A stretch of 64,000 nt of DNA, taken from NCBI GenBank assembly GCA_023213395.1, contig CM041465.1, positions 19,158,001 through 19,222,000 of the forward strand. The letters run 5' to 3'. Positions 1 to 11,741 of this stretch are shown here, piece by piece. A program made the position numbers and the translations under genes. Numbering within the stretch: position 1 is the first letter of the stretch; the number at the start of each line of letters is the position of its first letter. The notes beneath the pieces are model-generated. The model made no database searches, had not been told where the DNA came from, and saw nothing but the letters and a program-made list of their open reading frames with translations. This stretch comes from Cycas panzhihuaensis. Its lineage: Eukaryota; Cycadophyta.

Positions 1-268
1 TCAAATGCAATCTACATCATTGTTTTGTGATAATCAAAGTGTTCTTAAATTGACTAAGAATCCTGTGTTCTATGTTAGAACTAAACACATCAAGGTTCAC
101 CATCACTTCATCAAGGAACATGCATAAGATGGTGAGATAGATTTGATCTATAAGCCTACCAAAGAATAGATTATAAATATATTCATAAAAGCAATCTCTT
201 GTGATAAATTTGAAAGGTTTTGGCTTGGCCTCAATGTCAAAAGTAATGAACTCATCATTAAGGGAGGG
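1..268 (+). pseudogene. Ty1/copia RNase H C-terminus (element H, truncated by window edge)
   Basis: Reading from base 2 gives the C-terminal end of a copia polyprotein: the motif CDNQSV (bases 26-43), then KNPVFYVRTKHI and HHHFIKEH, which are hallmarks of the last part of copia RNase H. Two in-frame stops (TAA 125-127, TAG 167-169) show that it is dead. The frame runs to a TGA at 269-271, where the 3' LTR begins. The purine run AAGGGAGGG (260-268) directly before it is the polypurine tract that primes plus-strand DNA synthesis. The rest of this element lies to the left of the window. The domain identification is secure. Confidence 0.9.
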
Positions 269-690
269 TGATAGAAGAATTAATGATTATTTCATTAATG
301 GATCATATGTATCATTAATGTAATGGTTGTATATACTTTATGACTGAGGGATTCATTTATATAAATGGGTTTAGTCACAACTTAATGTTGTGAGCTTAGT
401 TGTATGGTTTTGTATTTTGTCCTCATTTGTAAATATCATAAGTTATTTTAATCATGCAAGGTGTCAATTATCACCTTATATGATCTTACAAGTCATATTC
501 TCTTTGTGCTTTATAATAGCCACTTTTTGTTTTATGTACAAGGATTTCATGTGATATTTTCAATATATTATATACTTTAATTTTCATATGAATGAATTGA
601 ATGATGAAAGTTTACTTTGGAGCATTTGAGATTAATTCTAATACTTAGTTTTTTATGTATTATATGAATATTTTGAGGATTCTTTGAGTC
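269..690 (+). repeat. 3' LTR of copia element H (right end uncertain)
   Basis: The LTR starts with TGATAGAAG immediately after the polypurine tract at 260-268. A TATA-like box, TATATAAA, lies at 358-365, as expected at the U3/R border. The partner LTR is outside the window, so the right boundary cannot be fixed by comparison. The end near 690 is a guess from the change in sequence character. Confidence 0.55.
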
Positions 691-1435
691 TCAAACCTAG
701 GTTGTAAACTAGGTAAACTTCCATCCTCTTTCACCATTATCCTCTTTTGATGAAAGACTAATAATGTCCTTGGAAGGTAAGAGATATGATATTCTTAACA
801 AGGAATAAAACTCCAAAAAACAGTATGAAGAAATAAATATTAATAGGGTTACATCAATAGAAAAAGGAGGATTACTTTGAGAAACTACAAGGGGCATTCC
901 TCTTAGGTTTTAAACTAGCTATTATAAATGACCAGCAAAGTGATCACTTAGAGGAGGAAACACATAATATAGTGAGAGTTCCTTTAACTCTATTGACCTT
1001 ATTTATGTGAAGGAACTTAGGATTCTATTTGTATTACCTAAGAAACATTGCGTAGGTGTCCATCAACATCATGCATATCCTATCAATATTCATCCAAACA
1101 ATGCATCCCCTAGGGAGTCACATCCATTAGAAAAATCTTGGAGTGTTCTTTTGTTAAGGAAAATGAACCAAGATATTATGGTGATAAGGGTCCTTAAGCC
1201 AAGGATACATTAAGAAAACCATCAACCTAACCTTTCATCAACTTCTTAAAGTAATCCTTTTCCTTTTAGATATATGACTTAAACACTATTTATTACTTCC
1301 AATCTTATTATCAAAAACTTGGAAATATAAAGATGTGGTAAAGTGAAGATAAACCTAAATAGCAAGCATGGGTAAAAGAATGGATATGCAGTTTATACTT
1401 AGTTTAAAGTATGTCATAGATTAATCTCATTATAG
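691..1435. other. non-coding stretch, probably the region downstream of pol in element A
   Basis: I see no recognisable gene. The short open frames here (709-897 minus, 1007-1213 plus) match nothing I recognise. The position directly downstream (minus strand) of element A's integrase suggests decayed 3' non-coding sequence of A, up to the LTR of element H. Confidence 0.35.
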
Positions 1436-2445
1436 AGCAAACAAGATGATGAGATATGCACGGTATAAGTGAAGGAATTGAGAGTTAACTAGACTCTTAA
1501 GTTTACTTCTATCCATTAGGGAAATACAATAGGCTCCATTATTGAGATCTTCTATCATGAGGTAAGGACATACCCATTTTGATACAAACTTACACTATTT
1601 ACCATAGAGATATTCCAATTTTAGCACCTTATTATTAACTTTAAATTTATAGGGTCAAAGATTCTTATCTTATTTAGCTTGTGCCTTCTTTTTTGAAGAG
1701 ATATTAATATGATAGGCACAAAGTTGAATCTCATCAAACTACTCCAGCTCAAGTAGGTGAGATTGGTATAGCTACTCATCAATATCAAGCTCTTTAGGAG
1801 GGATGTGGAGTGATAGGATTTTAACCTCAAGGGCTAAACTAGCCTTGATGCCATAAAGAAGTGAAAAATAGGTCATCTCTATAACAATGTGAATAGCAGT
1901 ATGATATTCCTAGAGAGTTATAGAGAGTTAGGTATGTTATTCTCTTTGAGAGGTTGATATAGTTATAGCCAAGACCTTAGCTAATATGTTATTAAATTCC
2001 TATATTTTCCCATTCACTTATGGGTAATAAGGGGATGGAGTTTGATGTATAATAGAAAATTTGGCACACAACTTGTCAATATCCTTATTATAAAATGGGG
2101 TTCTATTACTATAATGTTAAGAATCCCAAACTGACAAATAATATAATGAAAGATAAAGGTCACAATGACCTTTCTAGTGGTGGAAGTTAGTAGAGATTAT
2201 TCACTCCACTTGTTGAAATAATCCATGGTAGTAATGATAAATTTATAGCCAATAGAGGAAGGAGCATGAGTTTGTCTAATAAAGTCTAAGCCCCATTATG
2301 AGAAAGGCCAAGGTGAAATGATTCCTCTTATATATGTGGAGGCTTAATGAATGAGATTGATAAAAGCTTATCATTTTTTATACTTATGAGCATATGCATA
2401 GGCATCTTAAAAGAGATTAGTCCAATAGTAGCCCATTCAAAGAAT
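1436..2445 (-). pseudogene. Ty3/gypsy Tat-lineage integrase (element A, 3' end of pol)
   Basis: Read on the minus strand, this is a heavily mutated integrase. From right to left there is a YYWTNLF-like stretch from the zinc-binding region (about 2,430-2,400), then SPWPFS and WGLDFI (about 2,315-2,280) with the first catalytic Asp. Next come an ICQFGI stretch (about 2,130), SSKKKAQAK (about 1,690), and a C-terminal part with LNNGAY and VNSQFLHLYRA (about 1,530-1,440). That C-terminus lines up with the end of element F's integrase (LNNDTY, VNGKFLKKFY), so A and F belong to the same lineage. The second and third catalytic acidic residues are not visible. Many stops and frame changes are present. 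Element B2 splits it from its upstream part at 2,446-2,450. Confidence 0.8.
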
Positions 2446-2450
2446 GCATT
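2446..2450. repeat. target-site duplication of B2 (left copy, GCATT)
   Basis: GCATT directly precedes the left LTR of B2. The right LTR is followed by GTATT at 8,998-9,002. The single difference is C to T, the commonest decay change in this window. Confidence 0.6.
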
Positions 2451-2844
2451 TGAGACAAGTTTTACCTTGCATTTTACCATAAAGAAGTAAACAAATAACT
2501 TAAAGGAATAGGATGGGAAACAAATGATCACTCTTTATTAATTTAGAAGCACAAAGATTATAAAAGAGGACTTTAAATCACATTGAAAGGACACTAATAA
2601 GTCATATAATTAATACACTATTATAATAAACTTATGGAATAACCTTATTTTACAATTATTAGGCCCTAAATAGATATGATTGGGCCTTTCTTATAGAATT
2701 CCATTGATAGGATATATAGTCCCCACTTCTATTGGTGGAGATATATGACCTATGTATATAAGTTAAAAGGTAACACTAACTATTATAGCCTTGATCACAT
2801 GAGTTAGTAATCTAGTTTTGCTATTGGGAGGTGGTTATATAATA
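2451..2844 (-). repeat. 3' LTR of B2
   Basis: It begins TGAGACAAG on the plus strand and aligns along its length with 8,598-8,997, for example the AAGTAAACAAATA and CTCTTTATTAATTT blocks. The right edge is TA where CA is expected, in both copies. The purine-rich tract on the minus strand at 2,845-2,860 directly adjoins it. Confidence 0.8.
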
Positions 2845-2860
2845 GGTCCCTTTCCTTGAG
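2845..2860 (-). promoter_or_regulatory. polypurine tract of B2
   Basis: The minus strand reads CTCAAGGAAAGGGACC up to the LTR edge, the expected plus-strand primer just upstream of a 3' LTR. Confidence 0.65.
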
Positions 2861-2889
2861 ATGTTGAGTCCCCAAAGCTTTAAAGATGG

Positions 2890-5800
2890 GGATTTTATTT
2901 AACAAACTTGGTTGACTCCCATGTCACTTCCTTTAGATCATATTTGACCCATTACTCTAAATGCTTAGAGATGGTTTAGTTCTAAAGGCAGTATTGTTGA
3001 GTGGCTATGATATGATCATATGGAATGGTGAGGAGTTGCTCATCATTAAGGATTAGAAGAGTGGTTTGAGGGATAATATTTTTTCTAAGGTACTTTTTGA
3101 GATAATAGATATGGAACACATTATAGATCTTTGTATCTAATAGGAGTTCAAGTGCATAGAAACCTTTACTAATCTTTTAGAGAACTTTATATGGGATATA
3201 ATAATCTGAGCTCAATTTGTAGATTTTATGTCTCTTAAGCAATTATTATTTATACAATTAAAAGCATAAGAATATAAGATCACTTATGGAGAAGGAATAA
3301 TAAAAATGGTGGAAGTCAATAAGTTACTTCATACAATTCTCTATAATGGCTAGGTTTCTCTTAAGAGTGTGCAAGATTTGGTTCATCTCTTAGAGTTTCT
3401 ATTGAATAGAAGTAGTTCATAGGTTAGTTAATAGTATGTGGTAGGAAGGTGGGGGTGAGCTATAAAGATGTATAAATGGGGATATACCTATAACTAGATG
3501 GTATGAAGAATTATACTAGTATTCAATAAGGGGTAGCTAGGAAGTCTACTTAGCTAAGTGGTTAAAAGCAAAATAATGCAAGTAAGTTTCTAAGGTTTTA
3601 TTTAGAACTCTAGATTAGTCATCTATTTATAGGTGGTATGTCAAACTCATGTTGAATGAGGTTCCAGATGCTTAGAAGAGTTCTTACCAAAATAAGTTAG
3701 TGAATTTAAGGTCTCTATCATAGACTATTGATGAGAGAAGCCCATGGGGATGAAAAATGGAATGGATGTAAAGTTCCATGAGATGAGATTCCTTATAGGA
3801 GATGTAGACTAAAAGGAAATAGGTACATTTAGTTAGTTTATTTATGACAACTAGAATTAAGTAAGTTTCGACAGAGATTGTTAGGCTAGTGATAAAATCC
3901 ATGGCAATGTTCTACCATTTACCCTGGAGAATATACAAAGGCTAGAGAAGACCTAAAAAATCCTTCATGTTTACATTATTTCCTTAATTAGTGCCATATT
4001 TGAACATGAAGGTAAGGATGGCAGGTTTTTTAAGAGGCCAAAAAAATCCTACACAAATAAAATGATATGTATAATTAAATTTGGAATGGACACCCATAGG
4101 AGTAGAATGATATTCTAATAAGATGTGAGGAATGGAAAGGCAGTTATGGTGGACAAAAAATAAAAATTTTAAATAAGAGATGATTATTATAGGTGAACCA
4201 ACCTTTTTTGGTTATGGAATTTTATTATCCATTATAGGTGATTTGATTGAGACTAGTTTTCTATATACAAGTCATTTAATGAGAAGGGATAAGGCTTAGA
4301 GATGATAAGAATGAAGAGTTTTAGAGTGATATAATTAGAAGATAGGTAGGAGAGAGCATCAACAATAATATTATGTTTCCTCTTCTTATAAGATATGGTG
4401 AAATCAAACACTTGAAAGTGATTAATCTACTTATCCTATTCTTAAAATAATACTAGTTGATCTAAAAGGTGATAGAGATTGTGATAATTGGTTAGAATTA
4501 TGAATTTATAGCTTAAGATTTATTACCTATACTTATCTACTTCATGTAAAATTGATTTCATTTCTTTTTGATAAGTTAAGAGTTAACACTCATGATCTTT
4601 GAGTTTGTAACTTTCAAAGATAATAGGATGAAAATTTTGTATGAGAACTACATTTAAGCTAAATCTTAGCACATCATATTTGAGTTGAAAAGATTAAGAA
4701 AATTTTGGAGTAGTGAGGATAGAGGTTGAGGTCATAATTACTTTCAAGTAAATAAAGGTATCTTTTGTAGTTGGGGATTAGTAGAATGAGACTTTTCAAA
4801 GGAGGTTAGTTAGTGGGGGAGTAAGTGAAATTCAATTATAAATAAATGATGATAAAATTTAGTGAGATTAAGAAATACATGTAGTTAGGTGAGGCTTATA
4901 GGGGTTAGTTAGGTGGTGATAACTAAAATTTTATTAATTTCTACACAAACACTAGGCAATGAAATGATATATCCTAAGTATTATAATTCTACTTTACTAA
5001 ATTTTCATTTTGAAAGCTTAGCATACAATAAATATTAGTGGACAAGTTGAAGGATAATTTCTAAATGAAAAGAAATGGTGGTTTGAATAAGAATTATGAA
5101 TAAATATATCATCAAAAAAGACAATGAGAAAATTTTGAAGATGGGGTGTAAAAATTTTGTTCATTAGAGCTTTAAAGGTGGTTGGGGCATTACAAAGGTT
5201 GAATGACATAACTTAGAACTTAAAGTGATTGTGATGAGTTTAAAAGGTTAACTTATGGTGATCCTTAAGAGTTTTAAGGATTTAATAATAGCGTAATTGA
5301 AGATCCAACTTAGAGAATATAGTGACACCATAAATTTCATCAATCATGTCATTAATTCTCAAAGTAGGGAACTTATTCTTTATGGTGATTTTATTAAGTT
5401 CTTGGGAATCTAATTAGAGTTAGAAGGAGCCATCCTTTTTCTAGACAAGCATGATCAGGGTAGCATAAGGCCTTTTACTTGATTGTATAATCCTTATATC
5501 CATTAATTCCTTGTTAATTTTCTTAATCTTAGTTTTTTAGAAGTATGAATTCGTATAAGGCCTAAGGTAAATCGGATTATGAGAGGTTTGAAGCTCAATG
5601 ATATGGTGAAATCCATGATTTAGAGGGGTGGTAGCTAAGATAAGGGAACATACCTATTGTTATTTTGTAAGAATACCCTAAATATCTAGGTTAATGTGAG
5701 GGCTGGATTGAATCCTATTAAGATAAACTATATAACTAAGGTTAGTTTGTAAGTATCTTTGCATTTAATTTGATAAGACAATCTTGTTAAAAGAGGATTG

Positions 5801-6130
5801 GATGCCATAGAGTTTATGTAATTTGCCCATATTATCCTTAAATAATATGAAAAGGTTATGTGGAAAATTGTTGGTGCTATATATACTAAAGGCTTGGAGC
5901 CGTTAGGTTTTAAGGATAATATTAGACCCACCTATGTATATAGCATACAATAAAGAGAATAGAAGGCAGGTTCCCATTTAAACCTATAAATATTTTATAA
6001 CCCTAGCATAATACAATATTTGATATCTAAGGAAGGAGCAAATGAAGCTAGTTTTATATGATTATATAAAGGTTAATTTGCTTAGATAGTAAGATATCAA
6101 TGAAGTTCAATGATTCACCACCATTTATTA
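2890..6130 (-). pseudogene. B2 pol: protease, reverse transcriptase, RNase H, integrase, chromodomain remnant
   Basis: On the minus strand, right to left. A protease remnant reads NGGESLNFID (about 6,120-6,085), with Asn where the catalytic Asp belongs. RT is visible at 5,209-5,018 with FNLCNAPTTF and the catalytic FFDD box at 5,119-5,108. The integrase core at 3,902-3,684 has MDFI and IVYDRD, so both early Asp residues are kept. An integrase C-terminal part at about 3,250-3,080 reads SSDYYIPYKVL and DTKIYNVFHIYYLKK. A chromodomain-like tail at about 2,960-2,900 ends KEVTWES. RNase H should lie between 4,950 and 4,300 but is too decayed to mark. Stops and frame changes are frequent. The tail supports a Tekay/Del-type chromovirus. 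Confidence 0.8.
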
Positions 6131-6139
6131 GGATGGTTA

Positions 6140-7338
6140 TGGGGGTTTTATGAAGTATGCTCTTAACATCCAGTCATTCAGGATAAGAAACAAAAGAAAT
6201 AACATGCATAGCTACTTTTAACTTAGGATTTGAAGAAGGCTCTATGGGTGGTTCTTCCTCATGTTCTTGGTCAAAGTCAAAGTCAGAGTCTTCTTTAGGG
6301 AAGAGGACATATGCTTATCTTCATAAGCTCTACCATGTTTGGGCATCCATTTCTCTAAGCATTGTATGTAAATGCTAGCTTCCCTACACCAATGTGCTTC
6401 TATATGAGGTATATAAACTAGGTTCAATAATGACTTTTCTAGTGGTTGATTTGTTATAAGACAATGTGCCTTGTCCACATATGATTATTAGTATGGAAAG
6501 TCTACTTATCAAGTATGTTAGTATTAAGGATGATCACAATGAAAGGTAGTTATCCACTTAGATGCAAATTCAACCTCCATAAACTTAGCCCTAGATAATA
6601 CATGTCTTAAATTTATATATTATTATTATTATTAGGAGGAGGAACATTTGAATTCACTCGTTAATCTTAGAGATACAAATATCCATAAGTGTTTATGGAT
6701 AGAGGGCATGGCTAGCCCAATTTTGTGGGGTCTAGAATTCATTTATATACATATCCATTAATGTATTTTTACTTTAATCAAGCGAGTTGACTAAAAAAGA
6801 ATTGGTTTTAAGTGCCCTCATATTATTCTAGAAAACTCTTACAAAATTATACCCTTGTTTAACTGACCAAATATTCTCATTACCACCACTAAAACTAATG
6901 ATGTGGCTTGCCATCCAAGTGAATAGAGGTAAATATTAACTAGTCATCGATGCACATGTGGTGAAGTGAGAAGTAATAGTCCAACTTAATAATCTAACTA
7001 CTTGCATTTTCTTTGTTGATATTTAGATCAAAAGTTTATATGTTGATGTTGTGATGGAGTGGTTATTATCATGATGAAGGTGCTAGAATATGAGGGGGAG
7101 ATATTGGTCCTTATGTATTTAAAGTAGATGCCATATTAGCTACTGTTGTCACTATTTATGTATTAAACCTTGTAAATTCCTTAGAGATGGTGTCAATATC
7201 CTTGGATATGGTATCCTATTTATGGATAAAAGTGTCTTATTTCTATTGTGAGGTTTCTTACTTCTAGTTGAAGTTGTCTACTCTAGTAGATAGGTCCATC
7301 AACTAAGATTCTAATGCTTAGAGATAATCTACTTACAT
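6140..7338 (-). pseudogene. B2 gag remnant with N-terminal coiled coil
   Basis: A minus-strand frame from an ATG at 7,338 reads through several CAA/CAG-to-stop changes and gives a heptad-rich helix (LMDLSTRVDNFN, then TISKDIDTISKEFTRF), as found at the N-terminus of many plant gypsy Gag proteins. The stretch 6,478-6,242 is open (78 codons) and lies where the end of Gag and the nucleocapsid would be. I cannot see a clean CCHC zinc knuckle there. The assignment rests on position and the coiled-coil pattern. Confidence 0.55.
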
Positions 7339-8581
7339 TGGTTATATTTAGGAGATATATATTATTGCAAAATAAAGGAAGAGGATTTAATAATAAGAGG
7401 GAATAAGATAGAAGAAGGGTCTTAATAAAGAGGGGATTAAAAAGATAGAAGGAGATAGAAGAGTTAGGAAATAATGTAGATAGGAGGGAAAGGGAAAGGA
7501 GGTGTCCATAGTTTATTGATCCCTAAAACTCATAATAATTTCATCTAGCACACTAATACAAGTGCAAAGATCTTGTCAAAATGGAATAAGTAAGATTTAA
7601 GGGTGAAAATTAGGAAGTGGAGCCTATGAGGTATTTATATATTGTTATTCCCTTGAAATGTTAGTTAAAAATACCCATACTAAAAAATGATTAATGCAAT
7701 GTACTAATCAAAATAGGTTGTATGAATGGCTAGGGGGATTTTTGATTCATGGTCCTTTTTTTATAAGAGTGAATGTTGGACTCAAGACTTAAGAACTGAA
7801 GGTTTGGATAGGATGATTTATATAAAGATTTTATTATTACCACTTTTGGTTGCCTTATTATAATTTTGTTCCTTTAATTATGTTGGATATAGAATTATGC
7901 TATGTTTTTGCTTATAGCATTTTTAGTCAATTACAAGATAGTATAGAGGTAATAAAATTACTATTAGACTTTTTACATAAGTTTACCTAGTCTATAAACC
8001 CTTCGATAAACTTCTCTATTGATACTAATGCTCAACCTAATATCTTGGGGCACTAACTATGGATGAATATTCATTCCCATAGTTGTGAGAGCCTTGTAAA
8101 CTTATTCAAGAAGTGTGTATTCCTAATGCTAACCATTAACCAATGCACTACAGATGATAAGTGGTCAATAAACTCTCTGCTCTAGGTATGAGAATGGATC
8201 TTAAAAGATCCTCCTATACCTAAAGGCATGTGGAGGTTTACACACATAGCCAAGTACTATTTAAGGCCTATATAAGTAGTGTAATTTACTTCACTTCATG
8301 CACCTAAGTAAACTTGAATAAGTGTAATAGTTCTCTATGATATTTATACACCCTTATCATAGGGTATCTACCTAACCACTAAAGGAAAATAGGTGGGAGG
8401 GGTTGCTGCTTGATTACAAGATATTATAGACTATTATTTGTACCATAATATTATTTATAGAACTTATAATATAAAAGATAAAATGCAAGAGAAGCATTTT
8501 ACTATGGGAAAAAATTCCCAGAATTTTTAGCTTCTTTCTCACAACTACAACTTCTTGGTCCCTTAAATTTGATCATGAATG
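7339..8581 (-). other. 5' leader of B2
   Basis: Between the primer site and the gag start I see no gene. The stretch is AT-rich and full of stops on both strands. Its position makes it the untranslated leader of the B2 transcript. Confidence 0.5.
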
Positions 8582-8597
8582 CAACTCTAATACTATT
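8582..8597 (-). promoter_or_regulatory. primer binding site of B2 (tRNA-iMet type)
   Basis: The minus strand reads TAGTATTAGAGTTGC next to the right LTR, a mutated form of the plant initiator-Met primer site TGGTATCAGAGC. Confidence 0.65.
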
Positions 8598-8997
8598 TAA
8601 GATAGGTTTCACCTCATTTTTTACCATGAAAAAGTAAACAAATAGAATAAAGGTGTAGGATGGGATCTCTCTTTATTAATTTGGAAGCACTAAGATTATA
8701 AAAGATCACTTAAAAGTACATTAAAAGGACACCAAAGACTTGACCTATCAATAGGCTATTATAATAAATTTATGATATAACCTTCCTTTATAATTATTAG
8801 GCCTTAAGTAGGAAAAAGTGGACCTTTCTTTGGATTGATATTGGCAAGATATATAATCCCTACTTATGTTGCTAGACATAGATGGAACACACACACAAGT
8901 TAAGAGGGAGCACTAACTAATGTGCACCTTAATAACAAGGTGCATAGTAACGGAAAGTGGTTACCTAGTTCTACTATTAGTAGGTGGTTATGTAATA
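8598..8997 (-). repeat. 5' LTR of B2
   Basis: It aligns with 2,451-2,844 through most of its length and carries short insertions. It is followed by GTATT (8,998-9,002), the right target-site copy. Confidence 0.8.
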
Positions 8998-9002
8998 GTA
9001 TT

Positions 9003-9130
9003 AAGTATAACATGGATAACAAAATCTTTTCCATTTCTTATTTATATTTGTGCATATATACATAAATATATATTAGCCATTTCTTATTTATATTTGTGCA
9101 GCCCTTTTAAGTGTGCAAATCTCGATTTAT
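9003..9130. repeat. short AT-rich spacer with a 24-bp perfect direct repeat
   Basis: A 24-bp unit beginning CCATTTCTTATTTATATT occurs at 9,031-9,054 and again at 9,077-9,100. Element A's RNase H and the N-terminal part of its integrase would be expected here but are absent, so a deletion or rearrangement is likely. Confidence 0.6.
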
Positions 9131-10586
9131 AATTCGGCTTGACGACATCATTTTCTATTGTTTTAATAATATAAAGTTTGAAAAATTAAGATTTATTGTA
9201 TGATTTTTTAAAATCCAGTTTTAAGAGTTTAAGCTCTCAGCCCCAAGTCTCATTTATTCATCACGTGACTGCTAGCCACTTCCAAAAGTTTTTAAACGTT
9301 TTTCATTTTTTTTTTTTTAATTTTTTTTTTTACATAGAGTTACTGGGGCTTTTGTTACCATAACTTCTCACTGGCTTATTGGTTTCAGACAAAACTACCT
9401 CCAATAGATCAGAAATTTTCTGTACACTAATTTTGACTGGTCATATGACCAATTTGGTGCCAATTTGACCCTGTTTTGACCATTTTAACGTCAAATATTC
9501 ATAATTTCAATTTTTTTCGCACTTTTAACAAAATTGTTTTTAGAACTGGCTGTAATTTATTACTGGTAAACTATTTTTTGCCCAAATTTCCTCTATAGTG
9601 ATATGTGTTCTATAGACTTCAATACTCACTTCTTACTTTAATTTTTTTAATTCTTCTTCATTAGTATTTTAATCGCTGGAATTAGGAATTTAATTGTTTT
9701 AGCCTATTTTTTTACATTTTACATAAAGACACCTGTTACCTTTTTCACTATAACGTTTTCATTTTATATCAGATTTTAATTCATCGACCGTTGGGAAGTT
9801 GACTCATTTCTCTTCATTTTGACATATTTTTTAATATATTTTGAGATCTTTTTCTTAAATTTCAAATCATTTAAAGTTGAAGTACCTTACTGCCCTAAAT
9901 CTGCTATTTTTACACCCTTTTAATATATTTTTTCAAAAACATTTCAATTGAAAGAACATTAAATAATTTCATAAATAATATTTATTCTTTTTTTCAACAT
10001 TTTCTAAAAGTTAATTTGTAATTTTATGCAATTTTGACTACCCTGCTCTTGTTAGGCCCCATAAGGAGGTATATACGTTTGCATCATTCAAATCATGACT
10101 TATTGGTACCCGTTTTCAAAACTGTTAATTTCATTAGATTCACACCTTATTAATCTACATATTGGTAGAATTTTAAGTTATTCTGACATTATTCAGTATA
10201 GTTTTCAAGTCATAAAGTTGAGCATACAAGTACATCCTAATAAGCTTGTCTTTTTTCAAAATTTTTAAGAAAATTCTAGTTTATATCTCATTGTTTAACT
10301 CAAGGTTTCTACTTGATCTTTCTACAAGCATTTTAAGTTGTTTCAAACTAGCATTTGTTTATAAGGCAATATATATTTTTCTCAAAGAAAAGTTATTTTT
10401 ATACAAAAAAGGAAAGTTTTTCTTACATTAAAGATTTACATTTACTCATTTGAGAAATTGGTATTTTTGATAACTCTTTATATTTCATTCTCAAGAGTTT
10501 ATTTCAATTTTGTATAAGTGAAAAACATTTTTTAAGTTTTCTTTCAAACGCATCATTATTTTCTTATTGATTACATTGCTTTTAAA

Positions 10587-10895
10587 ATGGCACAATTCCC
10601 CATTTTTTATGGCCATAACTTTTCACTATGGTATGACACCATGCAAACTTACTTTATTAAACATGATCTTTTAAAGTATTTACAACATGAATGTGACCTT
10701 AGCATTAAAGAAAACTTTAGAAAAGATAATGAAGTTTTAGGTTTATTATTTTGCACTATGACTGATGATGTTTTTTTACTGGTTTCTGAATTAACAACAT
10801 CTAAGTCTATTTGGGATTTATTGATTTCCATTTATGAGGGAGATACTCCCAATGTATTTGATGAAACTTTTGATGAGCATGTGAGATAAGTAACA
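10587..10895 (+). pseudogene. E gag N-terminus (copia UBN2-type)
   Basis: A 100-codon frame starts at the ATG at 10,587. It resembles the first part of copia Gag of the UBN2/DUF4219 type: an early aromatic pair (SLWYDTM), then KDNEVLGLLFCTM and SIWDLLISIYEG. The same pattern occurs in element C's Gag (KDNEALALIFCTL and DTL.LIYEG). After about 90 residues the similarity ends and the frame stops shortly afterwards. Downstream there is no nucleocapsid or pol, so this is a truncated Gag. Confidence 0.7.
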
Positions 10896-11330
10896 GAATA
10901 GATAGATCATGATGACAACAACCATGAGGATTCAAATCAAATGCAGGACCACCTTGTTGCACAAGGATTTGATCCTCCATTTGAGAGGGAGCATGAAGAT
11001 GAATCTTATGACATAACGAAGAATTAATCTGATGATATGACAAAGAATGAACTTGATGATATGACAGTTGTTTAAACCATAAAGATTATAAAAGTTTAAG
11101 TTCAAAGCCTTCTTAATGTTCTAGTTGACAAAGTCAAAATTATAGCTATTCATCTACATTTGCATCAAGTTTCATCTACTTATAGTTTTTCTACATCATT
11201 CCATGATAAAGAGACATATGTGACTATAAGGGTGAGAAGAGTTGATAAAGATCAAGATCGGCATTTCAAAGTTTTTTTCAAGTACAAGTTTCACAAGTTC
11301 AAGGAAAAGATACAAGTGTTCGCGATGATA

Positions 11331-11343
11331 TTAAGGGGGAGAA
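11331..11343 (+). promoter_or_regulatory. polypurine tract of E
   Basis: TTAAGGGGGAGAA directly precedes the TGTTGGAG start of the LTR. Confidence 0.75.
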
Positions 11344-11741
11344 TGTTGGAGTGTAATGTCATCACTCAACTCCCTCTTACCTACCAGGATTGTGCACCTC
11401 AATTTAGACATGTGATGCTCAACATGTCAAGGTAAGTTCAGTTAGTTTCATTTGAGTTAAGTGAATATTATTTTATTGTTATTTTAAATTTAGGGGTTCA
11501 GGAGTTTCCCTCCTCCCCCAAAACTATTTATATTGTGGGGTGTACAACCCTGGTGTCTTTAGACACCACCTACCTTTGAGGAGATTTGTAATGCTCATTT
11601 CTACTACAATGGATTGAACAATAAGGCTTTCATGTGTTTATGCTATTGTGATAGTGATACATTGATACATTGATGCAATATTAGTTTATGGTTATTTGAT
11701 ATATGTTCTGCCCTATTCTCCTGCTATTATTATTTCCTTCA
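11344..11741 (+). repeat. 3' LTR of E
   Basis: It starts TGTTGGAGTG after the polypurine tract and probably ends TTCA at 11,741, where element A's RT region resumes. A TATTTATATT-like box is seen near 11,530. The right end is inferred, since no partner LTR is present. Confidence 0.6.

Larger units (their letters stand above)
2451..8997 (-). mobile_element. element B2: Ty3/gypsy chromovirus, minus strand, 6.5 kb, inserted in A
   Basis: Two LTRs (2,451-2,844 and 8,598-8,997) flank a decayed gag-pol on the minus strand. A tRNA-iMet-like primer site lies inside the right LTR and a polypurine tract inside the left LTR, which fixes the orientation. Domain order on the minus strand is gag, protease, RT, integrase and chromodomain remnant, the order of Ty3/gypsy chromoviruses of the Del/Tekay type. 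The element sits inside element A's integrase with a 5-bp duplication (GCATT/GTATT). All reading frames are broken. Confidence 0.85.
9131..11741 (+). mobile_element. element E: copia-derived element lacking pol, left end lost
   Basis: The plus strand shows a long AT-rich leader, a short Gag start, a non-coding stub, a polypurine tract (11,331-11,343) and a 3' LTR (11,344-11,741). The leader (about 9,150-10,500) is clearly homologous to part of element C's leader (about 14,570-15,990), for example the shared block TTTTGACTGGTCATATGACC. No protease, integrase, RT or RNase H is present, so E could only have moved using another element's proteins. No 5' LTR or primer site was found; the left end is missing. 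Confidence 0.65.
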
